Counted from the first letter of the stretch, positions 23,126 through 33,764 are shown. The stretch is 64,000 bases of DNA from Anodontia alba (GCA_964016985.1 OZ024830.1:15900419-15964418); one strand, 5' to 3'. Made by a program: numbers and translations. Notes: a model not told the origin generated them from the sequence alone.

Positions 23126-23265
23126 CCTAGACAAGGCACTTTTTCAGTCGAAAAGTACTGATATTTTTCTTATTTCTCCACAAAAACCTATGTTGTGGGT
23201 ACTCATTAGAAGCATCTTAGTACCCACAACATATGTTTTTGCGGAGAAATAAGAAAAATTTTATG
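23126..23265. mobile_element. F6 MITE
   Basis: ATAGCCCTAGACAAGGC start, hairpin with short loop, right end lost. Confidence 0.78.
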
Positions 23266-23378
23266 TTGATAACTCTTCTTACCAGGACCTATGTAGTATT
23301 GCCAGGTTTTTTCATATAAAATACCGTTTGATTATAGCATTTATAACAGTATTAGAATGATTAGCTGAGATTAATCAG

Positions 23379-23620
23379 GGCCCAGTTGTTCAAGGCATCG
23401 TTAGCTTAACAAGCTCGTTAAGGATCATTTTGTTAACTATTTTTGTGGATTCAATATACAATATTCTGATATTTTTTGCTGAAAAAATGTGAGTAGCTTT
23501 TGCACTGCAAAAGCAACTCACATTTTTTCAGCAAAAAATTTCAGCATATTTGCGTATCACTCGATATAAATTTTAACGAATCGTTAACTAACGACGTCGT
23601 TAGCTTTGAACAACTGGGCT
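23379..23620. mobile_element. F7 MITE, full-length, inverted
   Basis: CAG at left, CTG at right; arms intact. Confidence 0.88.
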
Positions 23621-23667
23621 CTGGTCTTGGTCTACTTTGTAATTTTCAGGCACATCTCATAGCTTAA

Positions 23668-23912
23668 TTAACCCTTAAAGCGCCAATCACAACAATTGTC
23701 GTCTGCTTTGTCTTCTGCCGGTTACTTTAAAAGTTAATGTTGCAAACAGTGTGGACCCAGATCAAACTGCTCCTTTAGGAGCAGTCTGATCTGGGTCCAC
23801 ACTGTTTGCCTTTATGCAAAAATAGGTTTGAAAAGTTTGCAAGAATATTCAGCAGATGACATAAACAGATTACATTTCTGGATGCAGGTTTTCTTGGCAT
23901 TTGAAGGGTTAA
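23668..23912. mobile_element. F2 MITE, full-length
   Basis: TTAA on both sides; near-perfect hairpin. Confidence 0.9.
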
Positions 23913-23914
23913 GA

Positions 23915-24062
23915 TAAGTCACTTTTTTCCAGTCGAGAAGTACTGATATTTCTTTTTTTTGTCCATGCAAACATATATTGTGGGCATTCATTAGAAGCCC
24001 CTCGCCCAGGCGCTTCTAATGAGTATTCACAACATATGTTTTCATGAGAAATAAGAAGTATT
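23915..24062. mobile_element. F6 MITE abutting F2
   Basis: Hairpin around AAGCCCCTCGCCCAGGCGCTT; follows the TTAA of the F2 at 23668. Confidence 0.78.
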
Positions 24063-24268
24063 TGCGGATACTCCCCTCTTATTCTGCTGCCATTCTCTTT
24101 CTTTCACTGATTCAAGAAGGGCAGTGGTGAAAGAATGTGCACAATACTGGTTAAGCACTTAGAGGACTATATATATAAGCCTGCCCAATGAAAGTGTGGT
24201 TAGGTAAACTGACCGCCTGGACATGACCCATTTGGGTTGACTGGGCCATAAAACTTCAACACAAACAA
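24058..24268 (+). mobile_element. SINE1, 3' part
   Basis: Matches the SINE1 body from the TTCAAGAAGGGCAGT segment to the tail AACACAAACAA. Head missing. Confidence 0.75.
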
Positions 24269-24287
24269 GACCCTTAGAAAATTTTTA

Positions 24288-24435
24288 TGGTAGTTACCCT
24301 AAATATTTGGCTAGACATGCCTGAGCCTACAGTATAGACCCAGATCAACTGCTTGATTAGGACTGTTTGCCATGCTTCCAGTACTCCTTAGACATATCAC
24401 CAAGTAAATAAAAAAGATTTGTTCAAAGTGTAGGA
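24288..24435. mobile_element. F3 decayed copy
   Basis: TTACCCTAAATATTTGGCTA start; hairpin mostly lost. Confidence 0.55.
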
Positions 24436-24454
24436 TACACATGGAAATTAGTTT

Positions 24455-24643
24455 ACGCTTAGCATGCTGAGTAAAAAATTTCAGCAGACAACATTTTGAA
24501 ATATTTTTCTAATTTTATTTTGCAGAAAATAGAATTTAACATTTTATGCAAACTGTCCTATGTCGAATCCTGTTTTCTGGCAATAAATAAGAAAATATCA
24601 GCTTCTTGTCTGCTGAATTTTTTCATAGCATGCTTAGTGTTAA
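24455..24643. mobile_element. F4 MITE with GCATGCT ends
   Basis: Starts CGCTTAGCATGCTGAGTAAA and ends AGCATGCTTAGTGTTAA; hairpin arms partly diverged. Its right TTAA is the left TTAA of the F1 at 24640. Confidence 0.7.
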
Positions 24644-24876
24644 CCCTTGTCCTGCTGAATAAATTAAGATGCCACACCCACTTCTAATTTTTAGCCACAC
24701 CCACTTCTAATTTTTAGCCAATCAGATTACTTGATCTGGATTGTTGCTATAAATTCACATACTTAATGGCAAACAGTGCAGATCCAGATCAATTGGCTTC
24801 TTCAGAAGCCAACTGATCTGGATCTATACTGTTTGCAAAGGCAGGGTATATCCGGGTTCAGTAGGACAAGGGTTAA
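24640..24876. mobile_element. F1 MITE with 26-bp internal duplication
   Basis: TTAA borders; CCACACCCACTTCTAATTTT occurs twice in the left part. Confidence 0.88.
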
Positions 24877-24959
24877 GGTGTCCTTTTGTTCAATAAGTGT
24901 ACTATGTTTTCTCTTTTTGGATGTCTTCTTACCATTCTTCTGGTAAAATTAATATGAGT

Positions 24960-25100
24960 ACATCATAGAACCTGGTAATGTATCTAAAAACACTGCTGGA
25001 TGAGTGTTAAACTGTGTAGACCCTGGTTCTGCGGCATCAGATCTGGGTGTACATGTTTCCCGATGCCTGTCTGTCTGAATACTTAAGGTAAATACAGTAA
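24960..25100. mobile_element. F3 decayed copy
   Basis: TGCTGGATGAGTGTTAAACTGTGTAGACCC, right end CTGAATACTTAAGGTAAATAC. Confidence 0.6.
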
Positions 25101-25142
25101 TGATGGGTTATATGAAATAAAGGTCTCTAATAAACCAGCTAC

Positions 25143-25703
25143 CATGTTTACCCTAAATATTTGGACAGATTAACCCATTACCATACTTATCCTAAATTTT
25201 GATCAAGTTCATTTGACTGCTGGATGTGGTGTCTAAATTTTTTTTGACAGAATGGCAAACCATGTGGACCCTGACCAAACTGCTCCTAGAATGGCAAACA
25301 GTGTAGCCCTGATAAAACTGCTCCTAGGAGCAGTTTTATCTGGGTCTACACTGGTTGCTTAGGCTTGTTTCACTATGGGGTGGTCGGGTGGTGCGAAGGT
25401 GCCGTGTATCTTACGTCACCAGGGCATCCAACTGATATTGGCTTACAATTGGGCAAGGCCTGTTATCCTTGTAGCAGGTAAGGGTAGAGGGGAAATGTTT
25501 TACTTCTTCTGTTTCTTCACATTCATTCCTGTTCCTCTTTCTTCCCTGTCCCTCACTTTCATCTCTTCTGTTATCTCTTCTATCTCTTTTCTCCCTTTCT
25601 CGGGGGACAACACAAAATGACCCACTAGGATTGATGTGTCGTTAAACTCCAACACAATCAATAGGCTTGTTTCTCTGAATATTTAGTGTAAATACATTAT
25701 ACA
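25143..25703. mobile_element. F3 MITE interrupted by SINE2
   Basis: TTTACCCTAAATATTTGGAC at left and TATTTAGTGTAAATAC at right; contains a repeated hairpin start at 25254 and 25293. Confidence 0.78.
25372..25662 (+). mobile_element. SINE2 inserted in an F3 MITE
   Basis: 11-bp duplication AGGCTTGTTTC at 25361-25371 and 25663-25673. The interrupted F3 element resumes after it. Confidence 0.9.
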
Positions 25704-25709
25704 AGTATT

Positions 25710-25905
25710 TTAATCCTTAAAGTTCCAGTCACAACTGCAGCAGACGTTTTTATTCATTTTATTTTTTTGAGAAAACAGTTCTTGACATTTCATGTGAATT
25801 GTCTGCTAAGCAGATGATTCACATGAAAAGTCAAGACTTATTTTTACAGAAAATTAAAGAAAAAATAGAAATTTTAGAATCTCGTCTTGGTGCTTTAAGA
25901 TTTAA
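25710..25905. mobile_element. F4 TTAA MITE
   Basis: TTAA borders; hairpin of the CTTGACATTTCATGTGAATT type. Confidence 0.75.
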
Positions 25906-25964
25906 TGTGTAAATCATCAGGTACTTAAGAGTTATTTCTAAATAATTTAGATTTTTTATAACCG

Positions 25965-26184
25965 TTACCCTTAAAGCGCCAAGCAAAATTTGTAGCAGAC
26001 TACATTCTAAACTTTTCATTTTTTTTATTTTTCAGAGAAAACAAGTCTTGATATTTCATGTGAATCGTTTGCTTGGCAGATGATTCACATGAAATGTCAA
26101 GACTTGTTTTCTTCTGAAAAAAAAAAAAAAAAAAAAATCAAAATTGCCCTCTGCTTTAGTTGTGATTGGCAGTTTAAGGGTTAA
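25965..26184. mobile_element. Chimera: F2 termini around the F4 hairpin
   Basis: Ends CCCTTAAAGCGCCAAGC and GATTGGCAGTTTAAGGGTTAA are F2; the centre is GTCTTGATATTTCATGTGAA and its inverse, the F4 hairpin. Confidence 0.85.
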
Positions 26185-26271
26185 CTGTATTTTGAATATT
26201 TTCCATTTTTGCAAAAGTTTGCTTTTTATGTCACATGTATTTAATAAAAAAAATATAACTTCATGCATATA

Positions 26272-26417
26272 TTTTAACACTGGCACTATGGGTAAAAGTT
26301 TCAACAGATGACATATTGAGATATTATTCTTATTTTTCCCAGAAATAGGGTTTGAACAGTTCATACAGTTCATGAATTTATCGTCTGCTGAATTTGCCCA
26401 TAGAGAGGTAAAGGTTA
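26272..26417. mobile_element. F4 MITE, partial
   Basis: TTTTAACACTGGCACTATGGG start, GTCTGCTGAATTTGCCCATA end. Confidence 0.6.
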
Positions 26418-26847
26418 ATCATTTTGATATATTTGGAATCAATAACTAGATGCATTTTCATAACAAACTTCTACATGTAATCTTTGTCACAGGCTACATA
26501 TAATCTTTGTTGCAAAACTAATGTTTTTCATATATTCTCTTTTTTACTTTGTTTTAGTCATTAAAGTAGCTATTTATCATACATTCTTTTTTTTTTACTT
26601 TGTTTTATTCATAAAATTTGCTATTTTTCATGCATTGTTTTTTTATTCATCAAATTTGCTATTTTTCATACATTGTTTTTACTTTGTTTTATTCATCAGA
26701 TTTGCTATTTTTCATACATTGTTTTTACTTTGTTTTAGTCATCAAATTAGCTGTTTGGTTTATGTTTCTGATTCAATGCCTGTTCTACATGGTATAGTAA
26801 ATATGAATACCTGTGGATTGGGAATTATATATTGACTCATTTTATTC

Positions 26848-27061
26848 TTAACCCTTGTCCTGCTGAACCCGGATATACCCTGCCTTTGCAAACAGTGTAG
26901 ATCCAGATCAGTTGGCTTCTGAAGAAGTCAACTGATCTGGATCTGCACTGTTTGCCATTAAGAGTGTGAATTCATAGCAACAATCTGGATCAAATAATCT
27001 GATTGGCTGAAAATTAGAAGTGGGCGTGGCATCTTAATTTATTCAGCAGGACAAGGGTTAA
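26848..27061. mobile_element. F1 MITE, full-length
   Basis: TTAA borders, near-consensus. Shares its right TTAA with a neighbouring F4-like repeat. Confidence 0.9.
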
Positions 27062-27200
27062 ACACCATTTACAACTACAGCAGACAACATTTTGAAAATA
27101 CTTCTTTTTTCAGAGAAGATGAGGCTTGATATTTCATGTGAATCATCTGCCAAACAGACAATTCATTCAGTGTCAAGCCTTATAATTTCTCTTTGACATC
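27058..27200. mobile_element. F4-like MITE between two F1 copies
   Basis: TTAAACACCATTTACAACTA start; hairpin word GATATTTCATGTGAATCATC. Confidence 0.6.
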
Positions 27201-27216
27201 TTATTTATATTGTCTT

Positions 27217-27486
27217 TTAACCCTTGTCCTGCTGAGCCCGGACATGCCCTGACATCTTATTTATATTGTCGTTTAACCCTTGTCCTGCTGAGCCCGGATA
27301 TACCCTGCCTTTGCAAACAGTGTAGATCCAGATCAGTTGGCTTCTGAAGAAGCCAACTGATCTGGATCTGCACTGTTTGCCAATGAGTATGTAAATTTAT
27401 AGCAACAATCAGGATCAAGTAATCTGATTGGCTGAAAATTAGAAGTGGGAGTGGCATCTTAATTTATTCAGCAGGACAAGGGTTAA
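27217..27486. mobile_element. F1 MITE with duplicated left end
   Basis: The first 56 bp, including adjacent host sequence GACATCTTATTTATATTGTC, are duplicated in tandem, giving two left ends and one right end. Lies just upstream of slingshot exon A. Confidence 0.88.
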
Positions 27487-27597
27487 GGAGACAATGTACA
27501 TGAAATATCAAAGCCTGTTTTCTAGGAAAAATTAGAAAAATATTTCAAAATGTCATCTGCTGAAGTTTTTACCCAGCATGCTAAGCATGAAGTGTTA
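27487..27597. mobile_element. F4 fragment upstream of slingshot exon A
   Basis: ATGAAATATCAAAGCCTGTT to AGCATGCTAAGCATGAAG; ends about 25 bp before exon A. Confidence 0.55.
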
Positions 27598-27621
27598 TGG
27601 TTTACTATAATTATGTTTCAG

Positions 27622-27719
27622 TTTTAGTGAGAGTTACTTCACAGTGAAAGGTGCTGCCCTGATTCTCCCCCAGAGTGATTATGAAGCTGCATATAATAGG
27701 AAAGCTACAAAAGGACATG
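27622..27719 (+). CDS. ssh: slingshot phosphatase, exon A (SSH-N start)
   Basis: Internal exon of a slingshot-family cofilin phosphatase, which reactivates the actin-severing protein cofilin by removing its N-terminal serine phosphate. The translation contains SESYFTVKGAALILP, which matches the conserved SESF-TVKGAAL block at the start of slingshot proteins. The acceptor is TTTCAG at 27616-27621. A second acceptor TTTTAG ending at 27627 would keep the same frame. The donor GTGGTA follows 27719, and a second in-frame donor GTAATG follows 27722. The exon ends in phase 1 and joins exon B to give the family's H-(A/G)-G-D linker. The upstream initiator exon was not found and probably lies far upstream or outside the window. 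Confidence 0.9.
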
Positions 27720-27744
27720 GTGGTAATGAGAGTTTGATAGAAAC

Positions 27745-27897
27745 ATAGCTCTAGTACAGAGACTTATTTTTCTTATTTCTTCACAAAAGCATGCATTGTG
27801 GACCTCACTGAGGCACTTCTAATGAGTACCCACAATGCATGTTTTCATACAGAAATGAAATAAGGAATATCTTAGCTATTCCTTATATGGAGCTCTA
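27745..27897. mobile_element. F6 MITE just after slingshot exon A
   Basis: ATAGCTCTAGTACAGAG start and TATATGGAGCTCTAGT end. Confidence 0.8.
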
Positions 27898-27975
27898 GTA
27901 CATGGTAAAAACAATGATAAACAGTTCCCACTTTTGGTTTTGTAACCAGCTAAGGTAACATTGGTATCATCTATA

Positions 27976-28278
27976 CTAGCAGGCCTCGGTGGTTCAGTTG
28001 GATGCCCGTCCAACTGGTTATCAGGAGGTTGTGGACCCACTGGGTCAGCAACATTCTTTCATGGAGATTGTTCATGAAATGTTTTTTTTACGGTATTTCT
28101 CTCCCTTACGCTAATTCAAGAAAGGCATTTGTCAGTTTCTGGCAAAAGAATGTGCACAATACTGGTTAACTGCTTAGAGGACTAACCCTGCCCAGTAAAA
28201 GTGTAGTAGTAAGATACTCTACCTCGCTCGACATGACCCCATTGTGTTGACTGGACCATAAAACCTCAGCAGAAACAA
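27976..28278 (+). mobile_element. SINE1, full-length
   Basis: 10-bp duplication ATCATCTATA at 27966-27975 and 28279-28288. B box decayed. Confidence 0.85.
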
Positions 28279-28299
28279 ATCATCTATAGCAGCCTAATC

Positions 28300-28735
28300 T
28301 AGAAGTGTTGGTAGGCCATGTGGTTAGCGCTTGTAACTTTGGATCATTAGGTCATAGCTTTGAATTTCAGTTGAGTCATGACTGTATGGTACTTCATTTC
28401 ACAGAACCTTTCATTATCACTCCTTGCTTGCTTTCAGATTTTTAACCCTACCAGGCAACTGAGTCACATAGAGGCAGCGCTGATCATTCCTACATCATCT
28501 TGATATGACTTAACCTGTGTCATGCTGAATAAATTAAGATGCCACGCCCACTTCTAATTTTCAGCCAATCAGATTACTTCATCTGGATTTTTGCTATAAA
28601 TTCAAATACGTAATGGCAAACAGTGCAGATCCAGATCAGTTGGCTTCTTCAGAAGCCAACTGATCTGGATCTCCACTGTTTGCAAAGGCAGGGTATTCTG
28701 GGTTCAGCAGGACAAAGGGATAAAGCATAAAACAC
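28300..28735 (+). mobile_element. SINE3 copy interrupted by an F1 MITE
   Basis: tRNA-like start (GGCCATGTGGTTAGCGC) and body CCTTTCATTATCACTCCTTG. It is split by the F1 MITE at 28514-28722 exactly at TTAA 28510-28513. The right remainder is short. Confidence 0.6.
28514..28722. mobile_element. F1 MITE in SINE3
   Basis: Inserted at the TTAA in SINE3 (28510-28513). The right TTAA is mutated to ATAAA. Confidence 0.88.
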
Positions 28736-28752
28736 CAATTCACAGATAAGCA

Positions 28753-28942
28753 CAGTCAACTCTCGTTATCTTGAAGTCTAAGGGACTTTCTGAAATATTT
28801 TGAGATATCCATACCTCTATATATCAAATTTGCAGAATTGAGGGAAATTAACCGAACAGCCACATTTAACAAATGAATATGCAATTTGACTCCTAAGTTA
28901 GAGATATGTTGAAAATATTGTGGAAAAGAGGAGAAATTTCTC
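28753..28942. mobile_element. F8, left half
   Basis: CAGTCAACTCTCGTTATCTT to AAAAGAGGAGAAATT, truncated at the hairpin. Confidence 0.78.
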
Positions 28943-29012
28943 CTTGCAGTTGCATTTCATTTATTATACTTGAACTACCATATATATGTATCATATTCTT
29001 GTTTATCATGAT

Positions 29013-29325
29013 GCTAGCCTCGGTGGCTCAGTTGGCTGCACGTCCAACTGGTGATCAGGAGGTTACAGGCTCAACCCCCATCAAGTTGGCAACATTCTTT
29101 CGTGGAGATTTGATCATGAAATATTTTCTACGGTCATTCTCTCCCTTCCGCTGATTCAAGAAGGGCAGTTGTCAGTTTCTGGTGAAAGAACATGCACAAT
29201 ACTGGTTAAGCACTTAGAGGACTAAGCTTGCCCAGTAAAAGTGTTGTTAGTTAAACTGACAGCGCTCAACATGACCTCATTGGGTTGACTGGACAGTAAA
29301 ACCTCAACACAGATCCACAAAAAGC
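29013..29325 (+). mobile_element. SINE1, full-length
   Basis: 10-bp duplication TTATCATGAT at 29003-29012 and 29326-29335. A box TGGCTCAGTTGG intact. It lies in intron A-B of slingshot. Confidence 0.88.
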
Positions 29326-29485
29326 TTATCATGATACCTGATTAAATGGCCAAAATTTTAGTGATTTCCAGTCTTGCTTAGTCTTTTGACTGGAATCATG
29401 ATATCTTCAGTTTTCACAGAAATTGTAATAGGTATGTAAAATGTAAATATTACGTTTAACAATGTAGCTTTTGCTTTATTTTCAG

Positions 29486-29550
29486 GAGACATACAAAGTC
29501 ACTTACAGTCCATGTTCAGCTTGCTACGACCTCTAGACACTATTAAAGTG
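29486..29550 (+). CDS. ssh: slingshot phosphatase, exon B (SSH-N)
   Basis: 65-nt exon with acceptor TTTTCAG and donor GTAAAT. It encodes DIQSHLQSMFSLLRPLDTIKV, the highly conserved slingshot N-terminal helix (family pattern D-QQHLQ-M--LLRP-D-I). It starts with two bases that complete a Gly codon from exon A and ends in phase 0. A family member elsewhere would read straight on into the V-LES/EGS segment encoded by exon C. No stop codon or frameshift is present. Confidence 0.93.
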
Positions 29551-29576
29551 GTAAATATTTTGTTTGATGGTTGTTA

Positions 29577-29790
29577 CATAGGCCTGGATAAGAGTGGGTA
29601 TCAGGTTAATATTTTTCTTATTTCTCTACGAAAAAATATGTTGTGGGTACTCATTAGAAGGGCCTTGGTGAGGCGCTTCTGTAGAGGTGAGGCGCTTCTG
29701 TAGAGTGCCACAACATATGTTTTCGTGGAGAAATAAAGAAAAATATCAACACATTTGGATTGAAAAAAGCACCTCAACTAGAGTAACACC
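29577..29790. mobile_element. F6 MITE just after slingshot exon B
   Basis: Starts 27 bp after the exon B donor; contains a duplicated GAGGCGCTTCTGTAGAG. Confidence 0.82.
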
Positions 29791-29816
29791 ACTGAGCTAT
29801 TATTTTCTTTTAACCT

Positions 29817-30029
29817 TTAACACTTTGCATGCTGGGTAAAAATTTCAGCAGATGACATTTTGAAATATTTTTCTTTTTTTTCCTAGAAAATTGGATATGA
29901 CACTTCATACAAATTGTCACCTTAGGTGACAATTTGTATGAAGTGTCATATCCAATTTTCAAGGAAAAATAAGATAAATATCACCAGTTTGTCGTCTGCT
30001 GAATCTGCCCAAAGCATGGTAAGTGTTAA
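29817..30029. mobile_element. F4 MITE, full-length
   Basis: TTAA borders, TIR CACTTTGCATGCTGGG, and a nearly perfect hairpin around GTCACCTTAGGTGAC. Confidence 0.88.
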
Positions 30030-30039
30030 AGCACAGGTT

Positions 30040-30558
30040 CGGCATATATGAGATTTACCAAGTTTGCGTTTTTGTGCTGTGCATACTTTGTCCCACAACT
30101 CCACAAACTGAGACTAAATATTGTTTAAACTAAATTAAATGTAAATTAAAGTATCTTTCATACCAATAAATAACTCTTTTCTTATCCAAAACCTAAGGTA
30201 GAATCAAATTTATATAAGTGCATATTACCAACTCACTCTGAGCCAACTCTTGTTATTTCCTGGTATAATTTTGGAATACCTGGTATTCAATTTAAGTATA
30301 TATGAACAATGCTGATCAGAGAATGCAAATGTATGCCTTAATAGAACTTAAACAAATTCTGGTATACTAATCACACAAATCCTTTTGATTTTCTGGACCA
30401 TTTTCATTCGGACATATGTGTTTGGATAGACTATGTACATACTGTATTGAAAGCCACAGCAATCTGTTCAAAGAGTATCTGTTTAAGTTTCATTCAAGTG
30501 CAAGAAACTTTCACATTTATCCAGCAAATGCTTTTATACAATATATACTGAGGTCAGA
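30040..30558. other. Unassigned intron DNA, nothing recognised
   Basis: Lies between F4 and the (TA)n tract in intron B-C. Confidence 0.4.

Positions 30559-30644
<86 letters not shown>
30559..30644. repeat. (TA)n microsatellite
   Basis: Long AT alternation with rare TATG interruptions. Confidence 0.95.
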
Positions 30645-30647
<3 letters not shown>

Positions 30648-30689
30648 AGGTTTAAAGGAGTGCCTACCCTATGTTTAACTTCTCTTGAA

Positions 30690-30968
30690 CTGGGTGGTTG
30701 GGTGGTGCAAAGGTGTCATGTATCTTTTGTCACTGGGGCATCCAGCTGATATTGGCTTATAGTTGGGGGGCAAGGCCTGCTATTCTTGTAGCAGGTAAGG
30801 GTAGGGAGGTGATGTTTTTATTTCTTCTGTTTCTTCACTTTCATTCCTGTTCCTCTTTCTTCCCTGTCCCTCTCTTTCATCTCTTCTGTCTCTTCTCCCT
30901 TTCTCTGGGAGACGACACAAAATGACCCACAAGGGTTGACGTGTCGTTAAACCACAACTCAGTCAAAA
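30690..30968 (+). mobile_element. SINE2 copy
   Basis: 13-bp duplication AACTTCTCTTGAA at 30677-30689 and 30969-30981. Confidence 0.9.
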
Positions 30969-31222
30969 AACTTCTCTTGAAAAATAAAATTTGATTGCAT
31001 TTTGAATTTTATTTTATATCCCTACCCTCAGAATTTGGGACTGAAATGTTGCATTTGTACATGTAAATTTGTTGTGTAACTATTTCTTTTGATAGACTCA
31101 AGCTTTTTCCTTCTTATTTGAATGGATGCTGTTTCCTGTAAAATATTCAATACAGGAGGCAGCTGTCCCAAATTTGTTTTACCTCCCAACTGAATTGATA
31201 CATTCTCGAGGGAGGCAACACT

Positions 31223-32701
31223 TTAACCCTTAAAGCGCCAAGAAAAACTGCATCTGAAAATGTTGTCTGTTAATGTCGTCTGCTGAATATTCTTGCAAAC
31301 TTTTCAAACATATTTTCACATACAGGCAAACAGTTTGGACCCAGATCAGACTGCTCCTCCTAAAGGAGCAGTCTGATCTGGGTCCACACTGTTTGCAAAA
31401 ATGACTTTTACCGTATTTCCCTGTGTATTACTTGCACCCGCGTATAACATGCACCAAATTTTTGCTAAAGATTTTGTGAAAAAAAAGCTGTTCCTCTGTA
31501 TAACACGCAAAAATTATTATTGACTAAGTTCCCAGGTGTAAAGTGTATCATATTTCACTATCAACGAGTTGAAAATAACTGAACTCGGAAGGTTATGAGT
31601 AGAAACAGGCCGAATTTACAATAGTGCTAACTGAATTCCCATCGTGCAGCTCTGTTACCATGGGCCTCGGGGAACTTGATGTACTGTAGGCAGTTCTTTG
31701 CTTTCCAACTGTAGACGTGATGATAATAAAATGTATTATTTCTTTTGTATGTCTCACAATTAACACCTTCTCAGTGTCACTTTCTTAACTGAGACGCGAA
31801 ATTATCAACTCAATGCCTCAGGCACAATGCAAACAACAATTATAGTTGACCAGTTGTCACTCTGACTGCCAATTACCCAATTAAGTGCACAGATCTATGC
31901 TGGTAGTTTTTTTGTTTTTTTTTTTTCTTTTTATCATAAACTTTTTTATTTCAAAGAAGAAAATTAAAAAAAAATAAAATAAATAAATAAATAAACAAAT
32001 AAAATAAAGATAAATATAAAGTAAGAAAATAAAAAGATAAAAATGCCAATGACTGATCTACCCACCTCAAAACCCCATTTGGTTTTATTTATTATCAGTA
32101 TTTTTTAATAATTGCATAAACTTAAATATTTTTTTTTTTATTTTTTTTTTTCAATTTATGACCGTTCATGCCGATATTTATGTCTTACCAAATTTATTTC
32201 TGCAGCTGATTTACTCAGTTACAGTGTGTGATGCGAGTCACGTCAAAGTCCGTTAATCAATACAGATTCAGATGTATATGCCTGTTAGAGTAGTTTCCCT
32301 TTGACTAGATCACATGATCAACAAAATAAAAAAAAAACGTAAACAAAAAGAGCATGGACATGAAAAGCATATCAAATTACTGCACATCAGATCAAGTAGT
32401 TTGTTTTGAGCTGCCAGAACCATGCTATGGGTGAGATCGTTATCAAAAATCATGGACATCTTACAGCAAATGATCTAAGTTGCGTTTTTAACGGGCGATC
32501 GTATATGTCATGAGTTTTCGCGACCGATTATCTCGGCAATTTCTGTCCCGATTTTGGCGTTCCTATATATAACACGCATCAGATGTTTAAAAACGCTTTT
32601 TGGGTAAAAAAAGTGCGTGTTATTCACAGATAAATACGGTAAAATCACAAGCAGATGACAAAGCAGACGACAATAGTTGTGATTGGCGCTTTAAGGGTTA
32701 A
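31223..32701. mobile_element. F2 MITE split by a nested transposon
   Basis: Left part 31223-31410 and right part 32640-32701 rejoin to a normal F2 when 31411-32639 and one TA are removed. The uninterrupted copy at 61523 shows the empty site CTTTTAAAATCAC. Confidence 0.9.
31411..32639. mobile_element. 1.23-kb non-autonomous transposon with CCGTATTT ends
   Basis: Ends CCGTATTTCCCTGTGTATTA and the inverse of CCGTATTTATCTGTGAATAA; TA duplication at 31409-31410 and 32640-32641. Repeated TATAACACGC words lie just inside each end. No ORF found. Superfamily uncertain; the TA target suggests Tc1/mariner-like. Confidence 0.85.
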
Positions 32702-32880
32702 GAAAGGACAGTGTACAGTAAAGCAAACAGGAAGTCACAAAAATTGTTTTCCTTTTGAAAAATGGCAAAAAATCTACCAGGTGTATCCAATCCATTTAAG
32801 GATAGAAAAGTATGAGAAACAGCTGTAAACGTGATAGATGTATTATATATACTGTTTTTTGTTGTTGTTTTTTTGCACAG

Positions 32881-33053
32881 GCAGTTAAACTGGAAGGTTC
32901 TCATGATAGATATCTTGCTCTGGTCTCCTGCCTGGGTAAACAGGATACAGAGGAGTCTGTGATACTTGGGATGGATCTCAAGGAAAATACTGCTGCCATT
33001 GGGCTGATCATGCCTGTCTGGGCTCATACTCATATACAGCTTGACGGAGATGG
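32881..33053 (+). CDS. ssh: slingshot phosphatase, exon C (SSH-N, RQDTEES block)
   Basis: 173-nt exon after a T-rich acceptor ending GCACAG, with donor GTGTGT. It encodes 57 codons. It holds KQDTEESVILGMD, the slingshot hallmark (family: RQDTEES-LLG-D), followed by IGLIMPVWAHTHIQLDGDG, matching the family's LGLVLPLWSDT-I-LDGDG block. The end phase is 2, so the split Gly codon finishes in exon D to give D-G-G-F. This region is the slingshot N-terminal (SSH-N) homology domain, implicated in the family in substrate recognition and F-actin response. Confidence 0.95.
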
Positions 33054-33354
33054 GTGTGTACATTTTAACTTTGAATCTTAGGGCAAATTCAGCTAACAAT
33101 AAATAGCCGTTTCTTTACAAAAACCAAGTTAGTACACCACTTTGACGCAAATGAACCTCATGGGCTGATGCATAGTTAAACCTGAACTCATCATCATCAT
33201 CAACTGACAATAAATTGGAGATAATTTTCTTATTATTTCTAGAAAACTGGATTTGACATTTTCAAGGAAATACTCCTTAAGAGATTTTTCTGGGAAAACT
33301 AAGAAATATATTTCAGAATGTTGTCTGTTTCTTGTTTTTGTGGAGCAATGTTAA

Positions 33355-33465
33355 AGTACCTGTTCTTGTTCACCACCTCTTCCCCCCACTTCCTGTTCAC
33401 TCCCCCCCACCCCCTAACCTCCCCCTCCTCTCCCTCCTCCCATACCCCACCCCATACCCCCCAGT
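33355..33465. repeat. C-rich low-complexity tract
   Basis: Runs such as CTCCCCCCCACCCCC. Confidence 0.85.
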
Positions 33466-33469
33466 CTTT

Positions 33470-33762
33470 TGAGTGGTCAGGTCTGGCAAAGGGGTCGTGT
33501 ATCTTAACCCCACCGGGGCTTCCAACTGATATTGGCTTACAGTTGGGCAAGGCCTGCTGTCCTTGTAGCAGGTAAGGGTACAGGGGGGAATACTTTTATT
33601 TCATCTGTTTCTTCACTTTCATATTGGTTTCTCTGTCTGCCCTGTCCCTCTCTTTCATCTCCTTTACTATCTCTTCTATCGTTTTTCTCCCTTTGTCTGG
33701 GAGATGACACAAAATGACCCACAAGGGTTGAAGTGTCGTTAAACTCCCAACACAATCAAACC
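33470..33762 (+). mobile_element. SINE2 copy beside C-rich tract
   Basis: Full-length match; no clear duplication, and the left flank is low-complexity C-rich DNA. Confidence 0.8.
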
Positions 33763-33764
33763 CG

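Noticed and set aside
26521..26835. 104-codon Phe/Tyr-rich ORF
   Set aside because: Low-complexity T-rich tandem sequence (TTTTTCATACATTG units), not a membrane protein.
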